Source: Streptomyces sp. NBC_01571 | GTDB taxonomy: Bacteria > Actinomycetota > Actinomycetes > Streptomycetales > Streptomycetaceae | DNA length: 64,000 nt | Direction: 5' to 3' | NCBI RefSeq assembly: GCF_026339875.1 | Contig: NZ_JAPEPZ010000002.1 | Span: 62,001-126,000 of the forward strand | Shown: positions 40,945 through 49,803 of the stretch, one piece after another | Layout of the letters: each line of letters begins with the position of its first letter | Numbering within the stretch: position 1 is the first letter of the stretch | The notes under the pieces: model-generated | The model's input: only the letters and a program-made list of their open reading frames with translations | The model's database searches: none | Told to the model about the DNA's origin: nothing | Made by a program: the position numbers and the translations under genes

Positions 40945-42321
40945 TCAGGGGGCGGGGTCCGACGAATCGGACCCTGCCGGCGGTTGCCTCGACGCCGGGG
41001 TGCCCGTGGTGAGGGCGTCACGGCTGGACCAGGTCAGGGCCGCCGTCGCGGTCAGGGCGAGGAGGGGGACGGCGAAGCCGGCTCGTGTGCTGCCCGGACC
41101 GTCGACGAGTCCGCCGACCGCGGCGGCGGAGACGGCGATACCCGCCGCGCTCGCGGAGTTCGTCCAGGTGAAGGCCTGGGTCAGGACGGACCGGTCCATG
41201 ACCGACTCGACGAGCGTCGAGGAGACGATGACGCACGGAGCGACGCCCGCACCGGGGAGCAGCAGGGCGAGGCCGAGCTGCCAGGGGGTGTCGGCCAGGA
41301 GCGGCAGCAACGACGCGCAGGCCAGAAAGGCCAGGATCAGGGGCAGTTGGGCCGCGGGCGGGCTGTGCGGGTGGTGCCGCCCGTAGGCCGGACCGGCCAG
41401 CAGGCTCGCCGCGCTCATCAGTCCGTACAGGAACCCGGCCGCCGCGGCGGCGTGGTGGACGCCGGCGAAGGCGCTGACCGAGACCTGCATCGAGCCGAAG
41501 AAGACGCCCAGGGCCAGATCGACCGTCAGCAGGGTGGCGAAGCTCCGGGTCAGCAGGGTCCCCGGTCCACGGGCGGCCGTACGATCCCGGGCGGCCGTAC
41601 GATCCCGGGCGGCCGTACGATCCGGGGCGGCCGTCGCGGCGGGCGCCGGGGCGGTACGACGCAGTGCCGCGAAGACCAGTCCGGCGCCGACGACGAGCGC
41701 CCCCGCCAGCACCGTACCCGCGGCCGGGTGCCACCGGGTCGCCGTCAGCACCGCGAGGCCGGGGCCGAGCAGGAAGGCGACGTCGTTGCTGATCGTTTCG
41801 AGTGCGAAGGCCGGGGTGAGTTCGTCCCGGCCGTGCAGCAGGGCCGACCAGCGCGCCGCGGAGAGCGCGCCGAACTGCGGGACGGTCGCCCCGGCGGCGA
41901 GGCCGGCCGCCATCAGCGGCCCCGCGGGCGCCCCCGACAGGGCCAGCGCGACCAGGGCGGCGATCGCTCCGGCGTGGGCGCACACGAGGGGGACGAGGAC
42001 CCGCGGCTGCCCGAGACGGTCCATGAGACGGGCCGTCTGCGGGCCCACCAGGGTCTCCGCGACGGCGAACGAGCCGGTGACCAGGCCGGCCACCCCGAAG
42101 GACCCGGTCTCCCCATGGATCAGCCAGACGATGCCGAGACCGGCCATGGCCACCCCGACGCGAGCGGGAACCGCGGCCAGGAAGAAGGCCGCCGCGCCGG
42201 GGGTCCGCAGGACAGAACGGTAGGAGACGGTTCCTTTCCGGGCCGGGACGGTGGTGCGCGATCCCCGTGCGGAACGGGCGGGATCCGGTGCGGTACGACG
42301 AAGCCGGCGCCGCGGCGTCAC
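40945..42321 (-). CDS. MFS transporter with a repeat-encoded central loop
   Basis: Membrane protein of 458 residues with 12 predicted helices in two halves, starting RSVLRTPGAAAFFLAAVPARVG, quoted in part, and GSFAVAETLVGPQTARLMDRLG as the MFS motif-A region. The cytoplasmic loop between halves contains PDRTAARDRTAARDRTAAR, encoded by a perfect 18-base repeat. GTG at 42321 was chosen because GGAAGG lies 6 bases upstream. It is likely a drug or metabolite exporter; substrate unknown. No regulator is adjacent on its 5' side. Confidence 0.85.
   Translation of the reverse strand: MTPRRRLRRTAPDPARSARGSRTTVPARKGTVSYRSVLRTPGAAAFFLAAVPARVGVAMAGLGIVWLIHGETGSFGVAGLVTGSFAVAETLVGPQTARLMDRLGQPRVLVPLVCAHAGAIAALVALALSGAPAGPLMAAGLAAGATVPQFGALSAARWSALLHGRDELTPAFALETISNDVAFLLGPGLAVLTATRWHPAAGTVLAGALVVGAGLVFAALRRTAPAPAATAAPDRTAARDRTAARDRTAARGPGTLLTRSFATLLTVDLALGVFFGSMQVSVSAFAGVHHAAAAAGFLYGLMSAASLLAGPAYGRHHPHSPPAAQLPLILAFLACASLLPLLADTPWQLGLALLLPGAGVAPCVIVSSTLVESVMDRSVLTQAFTWTNSASAAGIAVSAAAVGGLVDGPGSTRAGFAVPLLALTATAALTWSSRDALTTGTPASRQPPAGSDSSDPAP
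41571..41624. repeat. Three copies of an in-frame 18-bp repeat in the MFS gene
   Basis: GGGCGGCCGTACGATCCC occurs at 41571-41588 and 41589-41606 exactly, and at 41607-41624 with one change, followed by a partial copy. Each unit codes for the hexapeptide DRTAAR on the minus strand, in the central cytoplasmic loop. Confidence 0.92.
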
Positions 42322-42702
42322 GGTGAACCTTCCGCTGCGCGGTGGGGCGGTCCGGGAGACGGCGCCCGCCACGGGCACCGTCCCCCGCCGCCAGGAGTCG
42401 TCCAAGGTGACGCGGACAGGACGGACTCGAGGTCCGCGTCGGCGTCGGCTCCAGCGCCGGCAGAGACGTTGAGTACTGAGATCGAGGAATCGGGATCGAA
42501 GAACGGCCCGATCGGGAAACGACACTATCCGTGACGGCGGGCGGTGAGAAGACCGCCGAGGAGAAGCCGGCCGAGCCGCCGGGTGCAACGGTCGCCGGCT
42601 CGACAGCCTCCCGCGGGGCGGTCGTGCGATCGGGAGCACCCGGGTCGCCGCCCACCTTGGCCATCCGTGTCGGCCCGGGTCACGACCCGTCGCTCGTCCC
42701 GC
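42322..42702. other. Intergenic region, about 380 bases
   Basis: This lies between the MFS start and the 3' end of the monooxygenase gene, both minus strand. It should hold the MFS promoter. Lower-GC DNA near 42470-42530 is the best place for it. No gene seen. Confidence 0.45.
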
Positions 42703-44217
42703 CTAGAAGACCACCGCCAGCTCCTCCAGTGTCCTGCTGACCTCGGCCGTGAACTCCGCACCCGAGCTGTCCGCTTCGGTTGCCCACCACACATGGCCGT
42801 CGGGCCGGACGAGGGCCGCGGTGACGTGGGACCAGGCGGGGCCGCCGGTCTCGGCGAGTCGGCTGGCATGGACGGAGATGCCGGCCTTCGTCGCCCGCTC
42901 GGCCACGCCCGCGTTCACCGGTTCCTCCCCCATCGTCAGCAGTACGGCGCGACCGTCGTGCAGGAGCGGGAGGACTCCCTCGCCCTCGGGATCGTAGGCG
43001 CGGACGCCGGTCAGAGGGTGTGTTCCGGGGTCGGCGGGCGGGTAGGCGATGTCGAGCCCGGAGAGCTTGCCGGCCAGAAAGTCGGAGAAGGCACGCGTGC
43101 CGGCGGCGGCCTCGCTCAGCAGGGCGCGTAGCGCCGTGGTCTCGGGGGTCAGGCCGACGATGAGAGCCGTCTGCGCGAGGGTGTGCTCGGCGAGTTCCCG
43201 GCCGACCGGACGGCGTTCGGCGTGATAGGTGTCCAGGAGCTTCTCATCGGCGCGGCCCTGAACCACTGCGGCCAGCTTCCAGCCGAGGTTCATGGCGTCC
43301 TGAAGGCCGACGTTCAGGCCGACGCCGCCGGCCGGCCAGTGGATGTGCGCGGCGTCACCGGCAAGGAGCACCCGGCCCGCGCGGTAGGTGGCCGCCAACC
43401 GGGTCGCGTTGCCGAAACGGGACAGCCAGGACGGGTCACGCATGCCGAAGTCGGTGCCCGCGATGCGTACCGAGGCGTCTCGCAGCTCGTCCAGTGTCAT
43501 CGGTTCGCGCGTCTGGTTTAGCGGGTCGTACCCCGTGACGCGGAACCTTCCACCGGGCAGCGGCACGACGAGGAGGCGTCCGGCTTCGTTGAGGGCGGTG
43601 AATCCGGGGGTCAGGGGCGGTCGGTCGAGGACCACCTCGCCGAGGAAGCCGTACGCGGACGTCTCGGAGCCCGGGAAGTCGATGCCGGCCTCCTGGCGCA
43701 CCACGCTGCGGGCGCCGTCCGCGCCGACGACGTAGTCGGCCTCGACCGTGTACGCGCCTTCCGGGCCTTGGACCCGTACGGTCACCGACTTGCCCTCCTG
43801 GGTCAGCGACGTGACTTCGTGTCCGCGACGGACTTCGACGCCCGATTCGGTGGCGTAGCCCTCCAGAAGCCGCTCGGTGGCCGACTGCGGCTGGGCCAGC
43901 AGATACGGGAAGGGGGTCGGCAGGTCGCGGAAGTCGACGCGCGACTCGAGCATGCCGAAGTGCCAGTTCGGCAGGGGGCGGCCGCCGGCGATCACGTCCT
44001 TGTGCCGGTTGCGCAGGGCCAGCACTTCGATGGTGCGCGGCTGGATGCCCAGGGCCTTGGAGTGAGGGCTTCGCCGACGGGCGCGTTCGAGGACGAGGGG
44101 GGTCACGCCGGCCACGGCGAGTTCGTGGGCGAGCCAGAGACCGACCGGGCCGGCTCCCACGATCACGACCTGCTGGTCGGAGGACCCGCGCGAGGCGGCC
44201 TGAGGCGTGGCGGACAT
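42703..44217 (-). CDS. FAD-dependent aromatic monooxygenase (PHBH/RIFMO type)
   Basis: Group A flavin hydroxylase of 504 residues. GxGxxG in VVIVGAGPVGLWLAHELA (17-34), the DG motif VVGADGARSVVRQEAG, and GDAAHIHWPAGGVGLNVGLQD form the FAD site; a C-terminal thioredoxin-like domain (about 400-500) is present as in phenol hydroxylase and rifampicin monooxygenase. It could inactivate an aromatic antibiotic or open an aromatic pathway. The gene is divergent from a TetR regulator across a short region with two matching palindromes, so it is almost certainly TetR-controlled and substrate-induced. Confidence 0.9.
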   Translation of the reverse strand: MSATPQAASRGSSDQQVVIVGAGPVGLWLAHELAVAGVTPLVLERARRRSPHSKALGIQPRTIEVLALRNRHKDVIAGGRPLPNWHFGMLESRVDFRDLPTPFPYLLAQPQSATERLLEGYATESGVEVRRGHEVTSLTQEGKSVTVRVQGPEGAYTVEADYVVGADGARSVVRQEAGIDFPGSETSAYGFLGEVVLDRPPLTPGFTALNEAGRLLVVPLPGGRFRVTGYDPLNQTREPMTLDELRDASVRIAGTDFGMRDPSWLSRFGNATRLAATYRAGRVLLAGDAAHIHWPAGGVGLNVGLQDAMNLGWKLAAVVQGRADEKLLDTYHAERRPVGRELAEHTLAQTALIVGLTPETTALRALLSEAAAGTRAFSDFLAGKLSGLDIAYPPADPGTHPLTGVRAYDPEGEGVLPLLHDGRAVLLTMGEEPVNAGVAERATKAGISVHASRLAETGGPAWSHVTAALVRPDGHVWWATEADSSGAEFTAEVSRTLEELAVVF

Positions 44218-44247
44218 GTCGGTTCGTCTCCTGAGCGGCGTGAGGAT

Positions 44248-44273
44248 CTCTATTGACCGCGTGGTCATTAGAG
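44248..44273. promoter_or_regulatory. TetR operator 1 (extended palindrome)
   Basis: The core TGACC-N4-GGTCA is at 44254-44267, and CTCTAT/TTAGAG extends the symmetry to 26 bases with one mismatched pair. It lies 31 bases before the monooxygenase start. The same core recurs at 44296-44309. Confidence 0.75.
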
Positions 44274-44295
44274 ATGCTAGCCCTCTCCGCGCACA

Positions 44296-44309
44296 TGACC
44301 AAGCGGTCA
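44296..44309. promoter_or_regulatory. TetR operator 2
   Basis: TGACC-N4-GGTCA, the same core as operator 1, with centres 42 bases apart (four helical turns). It lies 36 bases before the TetR gene start, so a dimer pair bound on one face could shut both promoters. Confidence 0.75.
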
Positions 44310-44344
44310 CTGGAGGTCTCGTCCGCGACGGTAGATTTCACTCC

Positions 44345-45004
44345 ATGTCCACCGCACAGACTCCGCCCGCCCGCCCCCGCCGCGTCCGCGATCCGGAGCT
44401 GCACCGCCGCGCCATCCTCGAGGCCGCGGCGCGGGCTTTCGCCGAGCGCGGCTACAACCGGGCCACGCTGCGGGACATCGCCCAGCGGGCCGGGGTCACG
44501 CACGGACTGGTCCTGCGTCACTTCGGCAGCAAGGAGGATTTGTTCCTCGCCGCGGTTCCCGGTACCCGCTCCATCGAGGACCTGGCCGAGGACTCCGGCG
44601 AACCCCTGGCCGCCCGCATCGCCCAGGAGTTCGTCCGTCGCCTGGAGAACCCCGAAGGCACCGACACCTTCGTCGCCCTGATGCGGAGCGCGGCGGACGA
44701 CGAACACGCCGCCGCCCAGCTGTACATCGCCATGCAGCAACGCACCGACGAGACCTATCGCCGGCTGCTCGGCGAGCACGCGCTGGAGCACCGGGTGCCG
44801 TTCCTGGCCGCACTGCTCGTCGGCGTCACCTTCAGCCGGTACGTCATCCGGGCCGGCGCACTGGCGGAGATGAGCACGGAGCGCTTCACGGAGGACCTGA
44901 CCGCCTCCATCGACGCACTGCTGCACGAGAGGCCGCGGACCGGACGCTCCACCCCCCTGGACGACCACCGGCGAGAGACCGGCGACGGCCGGACCGACGG
45001 CTGA
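44345..45004 (+). CDS. TetR-family transcriptional repressor
   Basis: Regulator of 219 residues. The helix-turn-helix (about 20-62) reads RRAILEAAARAFAERGYNRA then TLRDIAQRAGVTHGLVLRHFGSKEDLF, quoted in pieces, followed by an all-helical ligand domain. ATG at 44345 starts at a disordered STAQTPPARPRR tail; the frame is open further upstream but that would run through the operators. It is divergent from the FAD monooxygenase and probably represses both genes. Confidence 0.9.
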   Translation: MSTAQTPPARPRRVRDPELHRRAILEAAARAFAERGYNRATLRDIAQRAGVTHGLVLRHFGSKEDLFLAAVPGTRSIEDLAEDSGEPLAARIAQEFVRRLENPEGTDTFVALMRSAADDEHAAAQLYIAMQQRTDETYRRLLGEHALEHRVPFLAALLVGVTFSRYVIRAGALAEMSTERFTEDLTASIDALLHERPRTGRSTPLDDHRRETGDGRTDG

Positions 45005-45182
45005 CGTTCAGGAGACGAGGGTCGCGGACCGGTCTCGCCTTCTGCCGGTGGCGATCAGCGCGCCGGAGAGCTGTCCTGATCGGCCTGCTCTTGTCAGTGA
45101 GGTGAACGACCATGTGCCCGGCAGGGCGACCGTTCGTATGGTGCGGGCCGGGATCACCACCCGGTACGAAATCGGGCGTCGC

Positions 45183-45686
45183 CTACGCCCGGGACCGGCG
45201 ACGGCGTGGTGTGTCGACCGGCGTGGCGGACTCGATGGGATCCGACGCCCGTGACTGGACTACGAGGATGTCGTCGGCGGACAGTTCCCGGCCGTCGTCC
45301 GCGGTGAGGGCGACCGGCAGGGGTTGCCGGCCGGTGCGGGCGTCGACCACACGGTTGACGAGCTCGTCGTCGTCGAAGAGGTGCTTTTGGCCCCACTGGC
45401 GCAGTGCGGCCAGGACGGTGTGGAAGTCCCGGCCCTTCTCGGTCAGGACGTACTCGTGCGAGTTGCCGAGTGCCGACTCCTGGATCTCGAAGATCCCGAC
45501 GGCCACGAGCTTCTGCAGGCGCGCGCTCAGGACGTTGGTGGCGAGACCGATGTGGTTGCTGAAGTCCGTGAAGCGCGTGACGCCGTGCATCGCGTCGCGC
45601 AGGATCTGCAGAGTCCAGGTGTCGCCGACCTCGTACAGGGACCGGTCGATGGGGCAGGCGGACCGGCCCAGTTCCTGACGCTTCAC
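45183..45686 (-). CDS. HxlR-family transcriptional regulator
   Basis: Winged-helix regulator of 167 residues. CPIDRSLYEVGDTWTLQILRD with a conserved early Cys11, FTDFSNHIGLATNVLSARLQKL and the wing (YVLTEKGRDFHTVL) are the HxlR/YodB pattern; Cys11 is the redox- or quinone-sensing residue in this family. GTG at 45686 follows GGGGAG. The C-terminal 45 residues are a disordered basic tail. It is downstream of, and on the same strand as, the hydrolase gene. Paired CTTGC-N5-GCAAG palindromes at 46920-46975 may be its targets. Confidence 0.88.
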   Translation of the reverse strand: MKRQELGRSACPIDRSLYEVGDTWTLQILRDAMHGVTRFTDFSNHIGLATNVLSARLQKLVAVGIFEIQESALGNSHEYVLTEKGRDFHTVLAALRQWGQKHLFDDDELVNRVVDARTGRQPLPVALTADDGRELSADDILVVQSRASDPIESATPVDTPRRRRSRA

Positions 45687-45824
45687 CGCGACTCCCCTCT
45701 CCGTGTTACTTGCGATTGTAGAGCAGGTGGGTCTCCTGGCCGATCGAGGCCGTTCTCCTGTCCGGCGGCGTCACGGGTGTGTCCCACCGCTCCTCCCCCG
45801 GCCCGGCGGGACGCACCCGGTTGT

Positions 45825-46730
45825 TCACCCGGCCCGGAGGTGGGTGCGGAAGAACCGCACGGCGGCGCTGGTGCTCGCCTCGAAGCCGTCGAGGTAGGGA
45901 TCGAAGTGGCCGCCGGGCACGAGAACCAGTTCCTTGGGTTCCAGAGCTCTCTCGTACGCGCTCAGGGCCAGGTCGGTGGGGGCGACGGTGTCGTGGGTGC
46001 CGACCAGCATCATCAGGGGTGTCGGCGAGATCTGGTCGATCCAGTGGCCGGGGTCGTAGGAACGGGCGCGCCGGTTGGACTGGACCGTGACGCGGTTCTC
46101 CCACACGCCCTCCGGCGCGTTGTGCCGCAGGTAGAAGTCGATGGCGTCGGCGGAGCGGTAGGAGGCCTGCACGGTCGGGTCGTCGCTGACGAACGCCTGA
46201 CTCGCGGGTTCCCTGCCCCGGGCCTGGTCCAGTTCGTCGGCGGCGATGGCCTGCTCGAGCTGACGGGTCAGGTGCGGCGGAACACGGCGCCGGCTGCTCT
46301 GGGAGCCGCTGATGGTCGGCACCTGGGAGTACACGGCCGCGATCCGGCGGTCCGTCGCCCCGAGAACGAGGGCGTGTCCGCCCGAATAGCTGGAGCCCCA
46401 GATGCCGATGCGGTCCGCATCGATCGGGTCGAGGGTCTGCAGGTATGAGATGACCCGCCGCCAGTCCTCGATCTGCCGGTAGGGGTCGATGTCCTGGCGA
46501 GGCTCTCCGGTGCTGTCGCCGAAGCCCCGGTGATCATGCAGCGACACCGCGAACCCCGCCTCCGCGATACGGCGCGCGATCGCTTCGATGCCCTGGTGGT
46601 ACTTGGTGCCGCCGAAGCCGTGGCTCATCGTGACCGCCGGGTGGGGCCCGGGGCCCTCCGGCAGGAACAGCCATGCGCTGAGCACCGTCCCGTCGGGCAG
46701 GTGAATCAGGTCGTCTGTGCGCTGGACCAT
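45825..46730 (-). CDS. Alpha/beta hydrolase
   Basis: Serine hydrolase of 301 residues. The oxyanion-side HGFGGTKYHQG, nucleophile Ser114 in WGSSYSGG (the last Gly of the usual GxSxG is Ser116), Asp in VGTHDTVAP and His in PGGHFDPY form the triad. The sequence resembles dienelactone-hydrolase-like and X-Pro-type esterases. AGGAGAG precedes the ATG. It is divergent from the enoyl-CoA hydratase-like gene across the paired palindromes and upstream of HxlR, so the three probably form one regulated set handling an electrophilic or aromatic compound. Confidence 0.87.
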   Translation of the reverse strand: MVQRTDDLIHLPDGTVLSAWLFLPEGPGPHPAVTMSHGFGGTKYHQGIEAIARRIAEAGFAVSLHDHRGFGDSTGEPRQDIDPYRQIEDWRRVISYLQTLDPIDADRIGIWGSSYSGGHALVLGATDRRIAAVYSQVPTISGSQSSRRRVPPHLTRQLEQAIAADELDQARGREPASQAFVSDDPTVQASYRSADAIDFYLRHNAPEGVWENRVTVQSNRRARSYDPGHWIDQISPTPLMMLVGTHDTVAPTDLALSAYERALEPKELVLVPGGHFDPYLDGFEASTSAAVRFFRTHLRAG

Positions 46731-46919
46731 GAGTTCTCTCCTGGGGTGGTCGGTGTGGTGCGGCCTCGCGGCGCACTCGCCTCTCCCGGCACGGCACCGC
46801 GGACGCGGCGGCCCTTCGACGGCGACGGCATGCCCGACCACGTCGGCGCGGGCTTCGGGGCGGAGGCGCCGCTCCGGCCGGGGAGGCAGGGCGCGGAGCC
46901 CCGGGCTCCCGCCCGGTTG

Positions 46920-46934
46920 CTTGCAAAACGCAAG
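46920..46934. promoter_or_regulatory. Palindromic operator 1, CTTGC-N5-GCAAG
   Basis: Perfect 5-base arms with spacer AAAAC, between the divergent hydrolase and enoyl-CoA hydratase-like genes. An identical arm pair occurs 41 bases further on. A CTTGC half-site also lies upstream of the HxlR gene (45709-45713). Confidence 0.65.
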
Positions 46935-46960
46935 TCGCAATGCCAGGATGACTCATACAG

Positions 46961-46975
46961 CTTGCAGAAAGCAAG
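46961..46975. promoter_or_regulatory. Palindromic operator 2, CTTGC-N5-GCAAG
   Basis: Same arms as operator 1 with spacer AGAAA, 27 bases before the GTG of the enoyl-CoA hydratase-like gene. Spacing of about four helical turns between sites is typical of cooperative dimer binding. Confidence 0.65.
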
Positions 46976-47001
46976 TGAGATTCAGGAAGGGGGCGCATCA
47001 A

Positions 47002-47835
47002 GTGCCAGCAACGTACTCGTACGAGACAATTCGAACGGAACTGCGCAACGGGGTCTTGTGGGCCACGATCGACAACCCTCCGGTCAACCTCATCGACGAG
47101 CGGCTGGTCACCGATCTCGTGGCCCTGCTCGACAGCACCGATACCGACGGGGACGTGCGCGTCGTGGTGTTCCGCAGTGCGGACCCCGACTTCTTCATCT
47201 CCCACGTCGACCTCAAGCGGATCCCCCAGTACACGGCGGCTGCCGCCACGTCCGGCGGTCCGGACGACGTGAGCCTCGGCGCGCTGTTCCGGCGGCTCAG
47301 CGAGGCGCGTCCCGTCACGATCGCGCTCCTCGGAGGCCGGGCCCGCGGTGCCGGCGCCGAATTCCTGTACGCGTGCGACATGCGGTTCGCGTCCCTCGAA
47401 CGCGCGGTCATCGGCCAGATCGAGGTGGGCACCGGGGTCTTCACCGGTGCCGGCGCCGTCCAGCATCTCGTACGGCTCGCCGGCCGGGGCCAGGCCATGC
47501 AGATGATCCTGAGCTCGGAGGACGTCGACGCGCGCGAGGCCGAACGCATCGGCGTGGTCAACAAGGCACTTCCGGACGGGGAGTTGTCCTCATACGTCGA
47601 GCGGCTCGCCGAGCGGATCGCCAAATTCCCGGAAGCGGCGGTGCGACTCGCCAAGCGCCGCATCAACGCGGCCGGTCTCCCGCCCAAGGAGGACGTCCAC
47701 GTCGACGGCAGTATGTTCCAGGTCCTGGCGGGCGACGGCGCCGTCGCCGCCCGGGTGGGCGCCCTGATGCAGCGCGGACTCCAGGAGCGCTCCCACACCG
47801 AGCTCGAACTCGGCACGGTCATCGGTGAGCTCTGA
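47002..47835 (+). CDS. Enoyl-CoA hydratase/isomerase family protein
   Basis: Crotonase-fold protein of 277 residues. ATIDNPPVNLIDERLVTDL opens the fold; SHVDLKRI and LLGGRARGAGAEFLYACDMRFAS provide the CoA/oxyanion region. The usual catalytic Glu pair is only partly present (GQIEVGTG), so hydratase activity is not certain. GTG at 47002 has AGGAAGGGGG upstream. It is divergent from the hydrolase and controlled by the paired palindromes; a role in breaking down a CoA thioester linked to that set is likely. Confidence 0.85.
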   Translation: MPATYSYETIRTELRNGVLWATIDNPPVNLIDERLVTDLVALLDSTDTDGDVRVVVFRSADPDFFISHVDLKRIPQYTAAAATSGGPDDVSLGALFRRLSEARPVTIALLGGRARGAGAEFLYACDMRFASLERAVIGQIEVGTGVFTGAGAVQHLVRLAGRGQAMQMILSSEDVDAREAERIGVVNKALPDGELSSYVERLAERIAKFPEAAVRLAKRRINAAGLPPKEDVHVDGSMFQVLAGDGAVAARVGALMQRGLQERSHTELELGTVIGEL

Positions 47836-47982
47836 GGGCACTGAACCGCGGGCCGGCCGAACGACCCCTCGCCCCTCGCCCAGCGCCGTGCGTGGTGGGG
47901 ACCGCCGTCCCCGTCCCGGTTCGCACACGCTGCCGCCCGGCACACACGAGGTGCACCGGGCGGTAGCGGGCCTGTCCCCCTG

Positions 47983-49407
47983 TCAGGCCGGGAGGTGGAA
48001 CTGCTGGTTGGTGCCGCCCGCGCAGGTCCAGATCTGCAGCCGGGCTCCGTTGGCCGTCGATTTGTCGGTGACGTCGAGGCACTTGCCGGAGACGGGGTTC
48101 ACCAGGGTGTCGCCGCTGCCTTGCTGCCAGACCTGGGCGCCGGTGCCGTTGCAGTCGTAGAGCTGGACCTTGGTGCCGTTGGCGGTGCCTGCCGCCGTGA
48201 GGTCCATGCACTTGCCGAGGCTGCGGACGGTGTTGTCGGAACCCACGGTCCACTGCTGGGCGGTGGTGCCGTTGCAGTCGTACATCTGGACGGCGGTGCC
48301 GTTGGCGCTGCTCGCCGAGGCGACGTCCACGCACTTGCCGCCGAGGCCCGTGATCTGGCCGGTCGAGCCGGTGGGCGGCGGGGTGGTTCCGCCGGTCAAG
48401 GTGTTGAAGGTGCTGGAGAACTGCCAGGCGCTCTGCGGGGTGCCGCTGCAGGTGTCGGAGAGCTGGCCGTTGGTGGCGCAGGCCTTGTCGCGGCCGAGCG
48501 CCCAGAAGGCGAGTTCCTGGATGCCCTTGGACTTCGCGAAGTTGGCGAGCGTGGTGGCGTTGCCGGTGGTGAAGATCTCGCTGACGTCGTCGTTCACCCC
48601 GATCATCGGGGTGTTGCCCTCCATCGCCCACAGCTGCGCGTCGGTCTTCTCCGGCCAGATGGCGCCGAGCTGGGTGCGCAGGGCGCCGGCGGCGTCGGTG
48701 GCCGCCTTGCCCATGTCCCGGGTGCCGTCGTAGTAGTCCATCGTCATGATGTTGACGAGGTTGACGTTGAGACCGTTGCTCTTGGCGTTGGACAGCAGCT
48801 TCGTCCCGTTGCCGTCCAGGCCGTTCGGCATGGCCGGCAGGGTGTACTGGACGTCCAGTTTGCGCCCCGCGGCGGCGTACTCCTGCTGGAGCTGGGCGAG
48901 CGCCTTGTTACGACGGTCGTTGGCGGCGGTGTCGGCGATCGCGCCGCCTTCGATGTCGAAGTCGACGCGGGTGAGGTTGAGGGTGTCGATGACCTTCTTG
49001 TACTGGGCCTTCAGCGAGGTCACACTCGTACAGGCCTGCGCCTCCTCGATGCCGGAGGCACCGCCGAAGGAGGCGATGACGTCGCCGCCCGCGCCCCGCA
49101 GGGAGTTGATCGCGGAGGTCCAGCCGGCGTCGGTGACGGGCGTGTCTCCGTTGAACATGGCGTTGCAGCCGCCGCCGTCGATGACGAAAGCGAGTGTGAA
49201 GTACTTCAGGCCTGTCGCATTGCGCGCGTTGGTCATCGCCGAGGGCGAGTTCCAGGTCTCGACGTACGGCGCGGCGTAGTGGGCGGGGAAGCCGGGGCCG
49301 GGGTTGGCCGCGGCACTCGCGGAGCCGCCGGCGGCGACGACCGCGGTGGCGGCCATCGCCAGGACGGCGGGAGCGGTGGCGAGGGCTCTGACGGCGGATC
49401 TGATCAC
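47983..49407 (-). CDS. Secreted GH18 chitinase-like enzyme with C-terminal ricin-type lectin domain
   Basis: Exported protein of 474 residues. The signal peptide (about 1-33) ends SASAA. The GH18 barrel (about 40-340) has YVETW near its start and the catalytic VDFDIEGG with Asp149, Asp151 and Glu153 (general acid), and YTLPAMP and WALGRD at later strands. After a GGTTPPP linker a ricin B-type trefoil (about 350-474) has QQW, QVW and QQF repeats. It would bind and hydrolyse chitin. GTG at 49407 has AGGAG 7 bases upstream. A DasR-like site lies 136 bases upstream, linking it to GlcNAc control. Confidence 0.9.
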   Translation of the reverse strand: MIRSAVRALATAPAVLAMAATAVVAAGGSASAAANPGPGFPAHYAAPYVETWNSPSAMTNARNATGLKYFTLAFVIDGGGCNAMFNGDTPVTDAGWTSAINSLRGAGGDVIASFGGASGIEEAQACTSVTSLKAQYKKVIDTLNLTRVDFDIEGGAIADTAANDRRNKALAQLQQEYAAAGRKLDVQYTLPAMPNGLDGNGTKLLSNAKSNGLNVNLVNIMTMDYYDGTRDMGKAATDAAGALRTQLGAIWPEKTDAQLWAMEGNTPMIGVNDDVSEIFTTGNATTLANFAKSKGIQELAFWALGRDKACATNGQLSDTCSGTPQSAWQFSSTFNTLTGGTTPPPTGSTGQITGLGGKCVDVASASSANGTAVQMYDCNGTTAQQWTVGSDNTVRSLGKCMDLTAAGTANGTKVQLYDCNGTGAQVWQQGSGDTLVNPVSGKCLDVTDKSTANGARLQIWTCAGGTNQQFHLPA

Positions 49408-49542
49408 AAGACGGCTCCTGTCATGAGCGCGAGGGGGCGCGATGATGCGGGGGGTGCCGTGGGTGGAGCAACGGGGACGGAACAGCGGTTCATGTGGCTG
49501 ACATCGATTCCGCCACATGAACATCCGATGAGCGATGACGGT

Positions 49543-49556
49543 ATGGACTAGACCAG
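49543..49556 (-). promoter_or_regulatory. DasR-responsive element (dre) candidate of the chitinase gene
   Basis: On the minus strand CTGGTCTAGTCCAT, differing at one core base from the known Streptomyces dre palindrome TGGTCTAGACCA. It lies about 136 bases upstream of the chitinase start. DasR would repress until glucosamine-6-phosphate from chitin releases it. Confidence 0.75.
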
Positions 49557-49803
49557 CTTCGCGTCAATACCCTTGAATCCGGGAAGAGTTCGGACGGGCG
49601 CGGCCACCTCCGCCCGGGTGGCACGCGACGAAGGGCGGCGGCAGGAGCACGCCCGCACCGTGCAGCGGCCGGCACGTCGCGAGCCCGGCCGGTGACCACG
49701 GTGGGTCCGGAGTTGTCGACGCGGCAGAAGCCCCGGGTGCCGTGGCGGGTGACCTACGCTCTGCATGTGCACGCGTCGTGGCCGCCGGCCGAGCCCATCG
49801 CCA

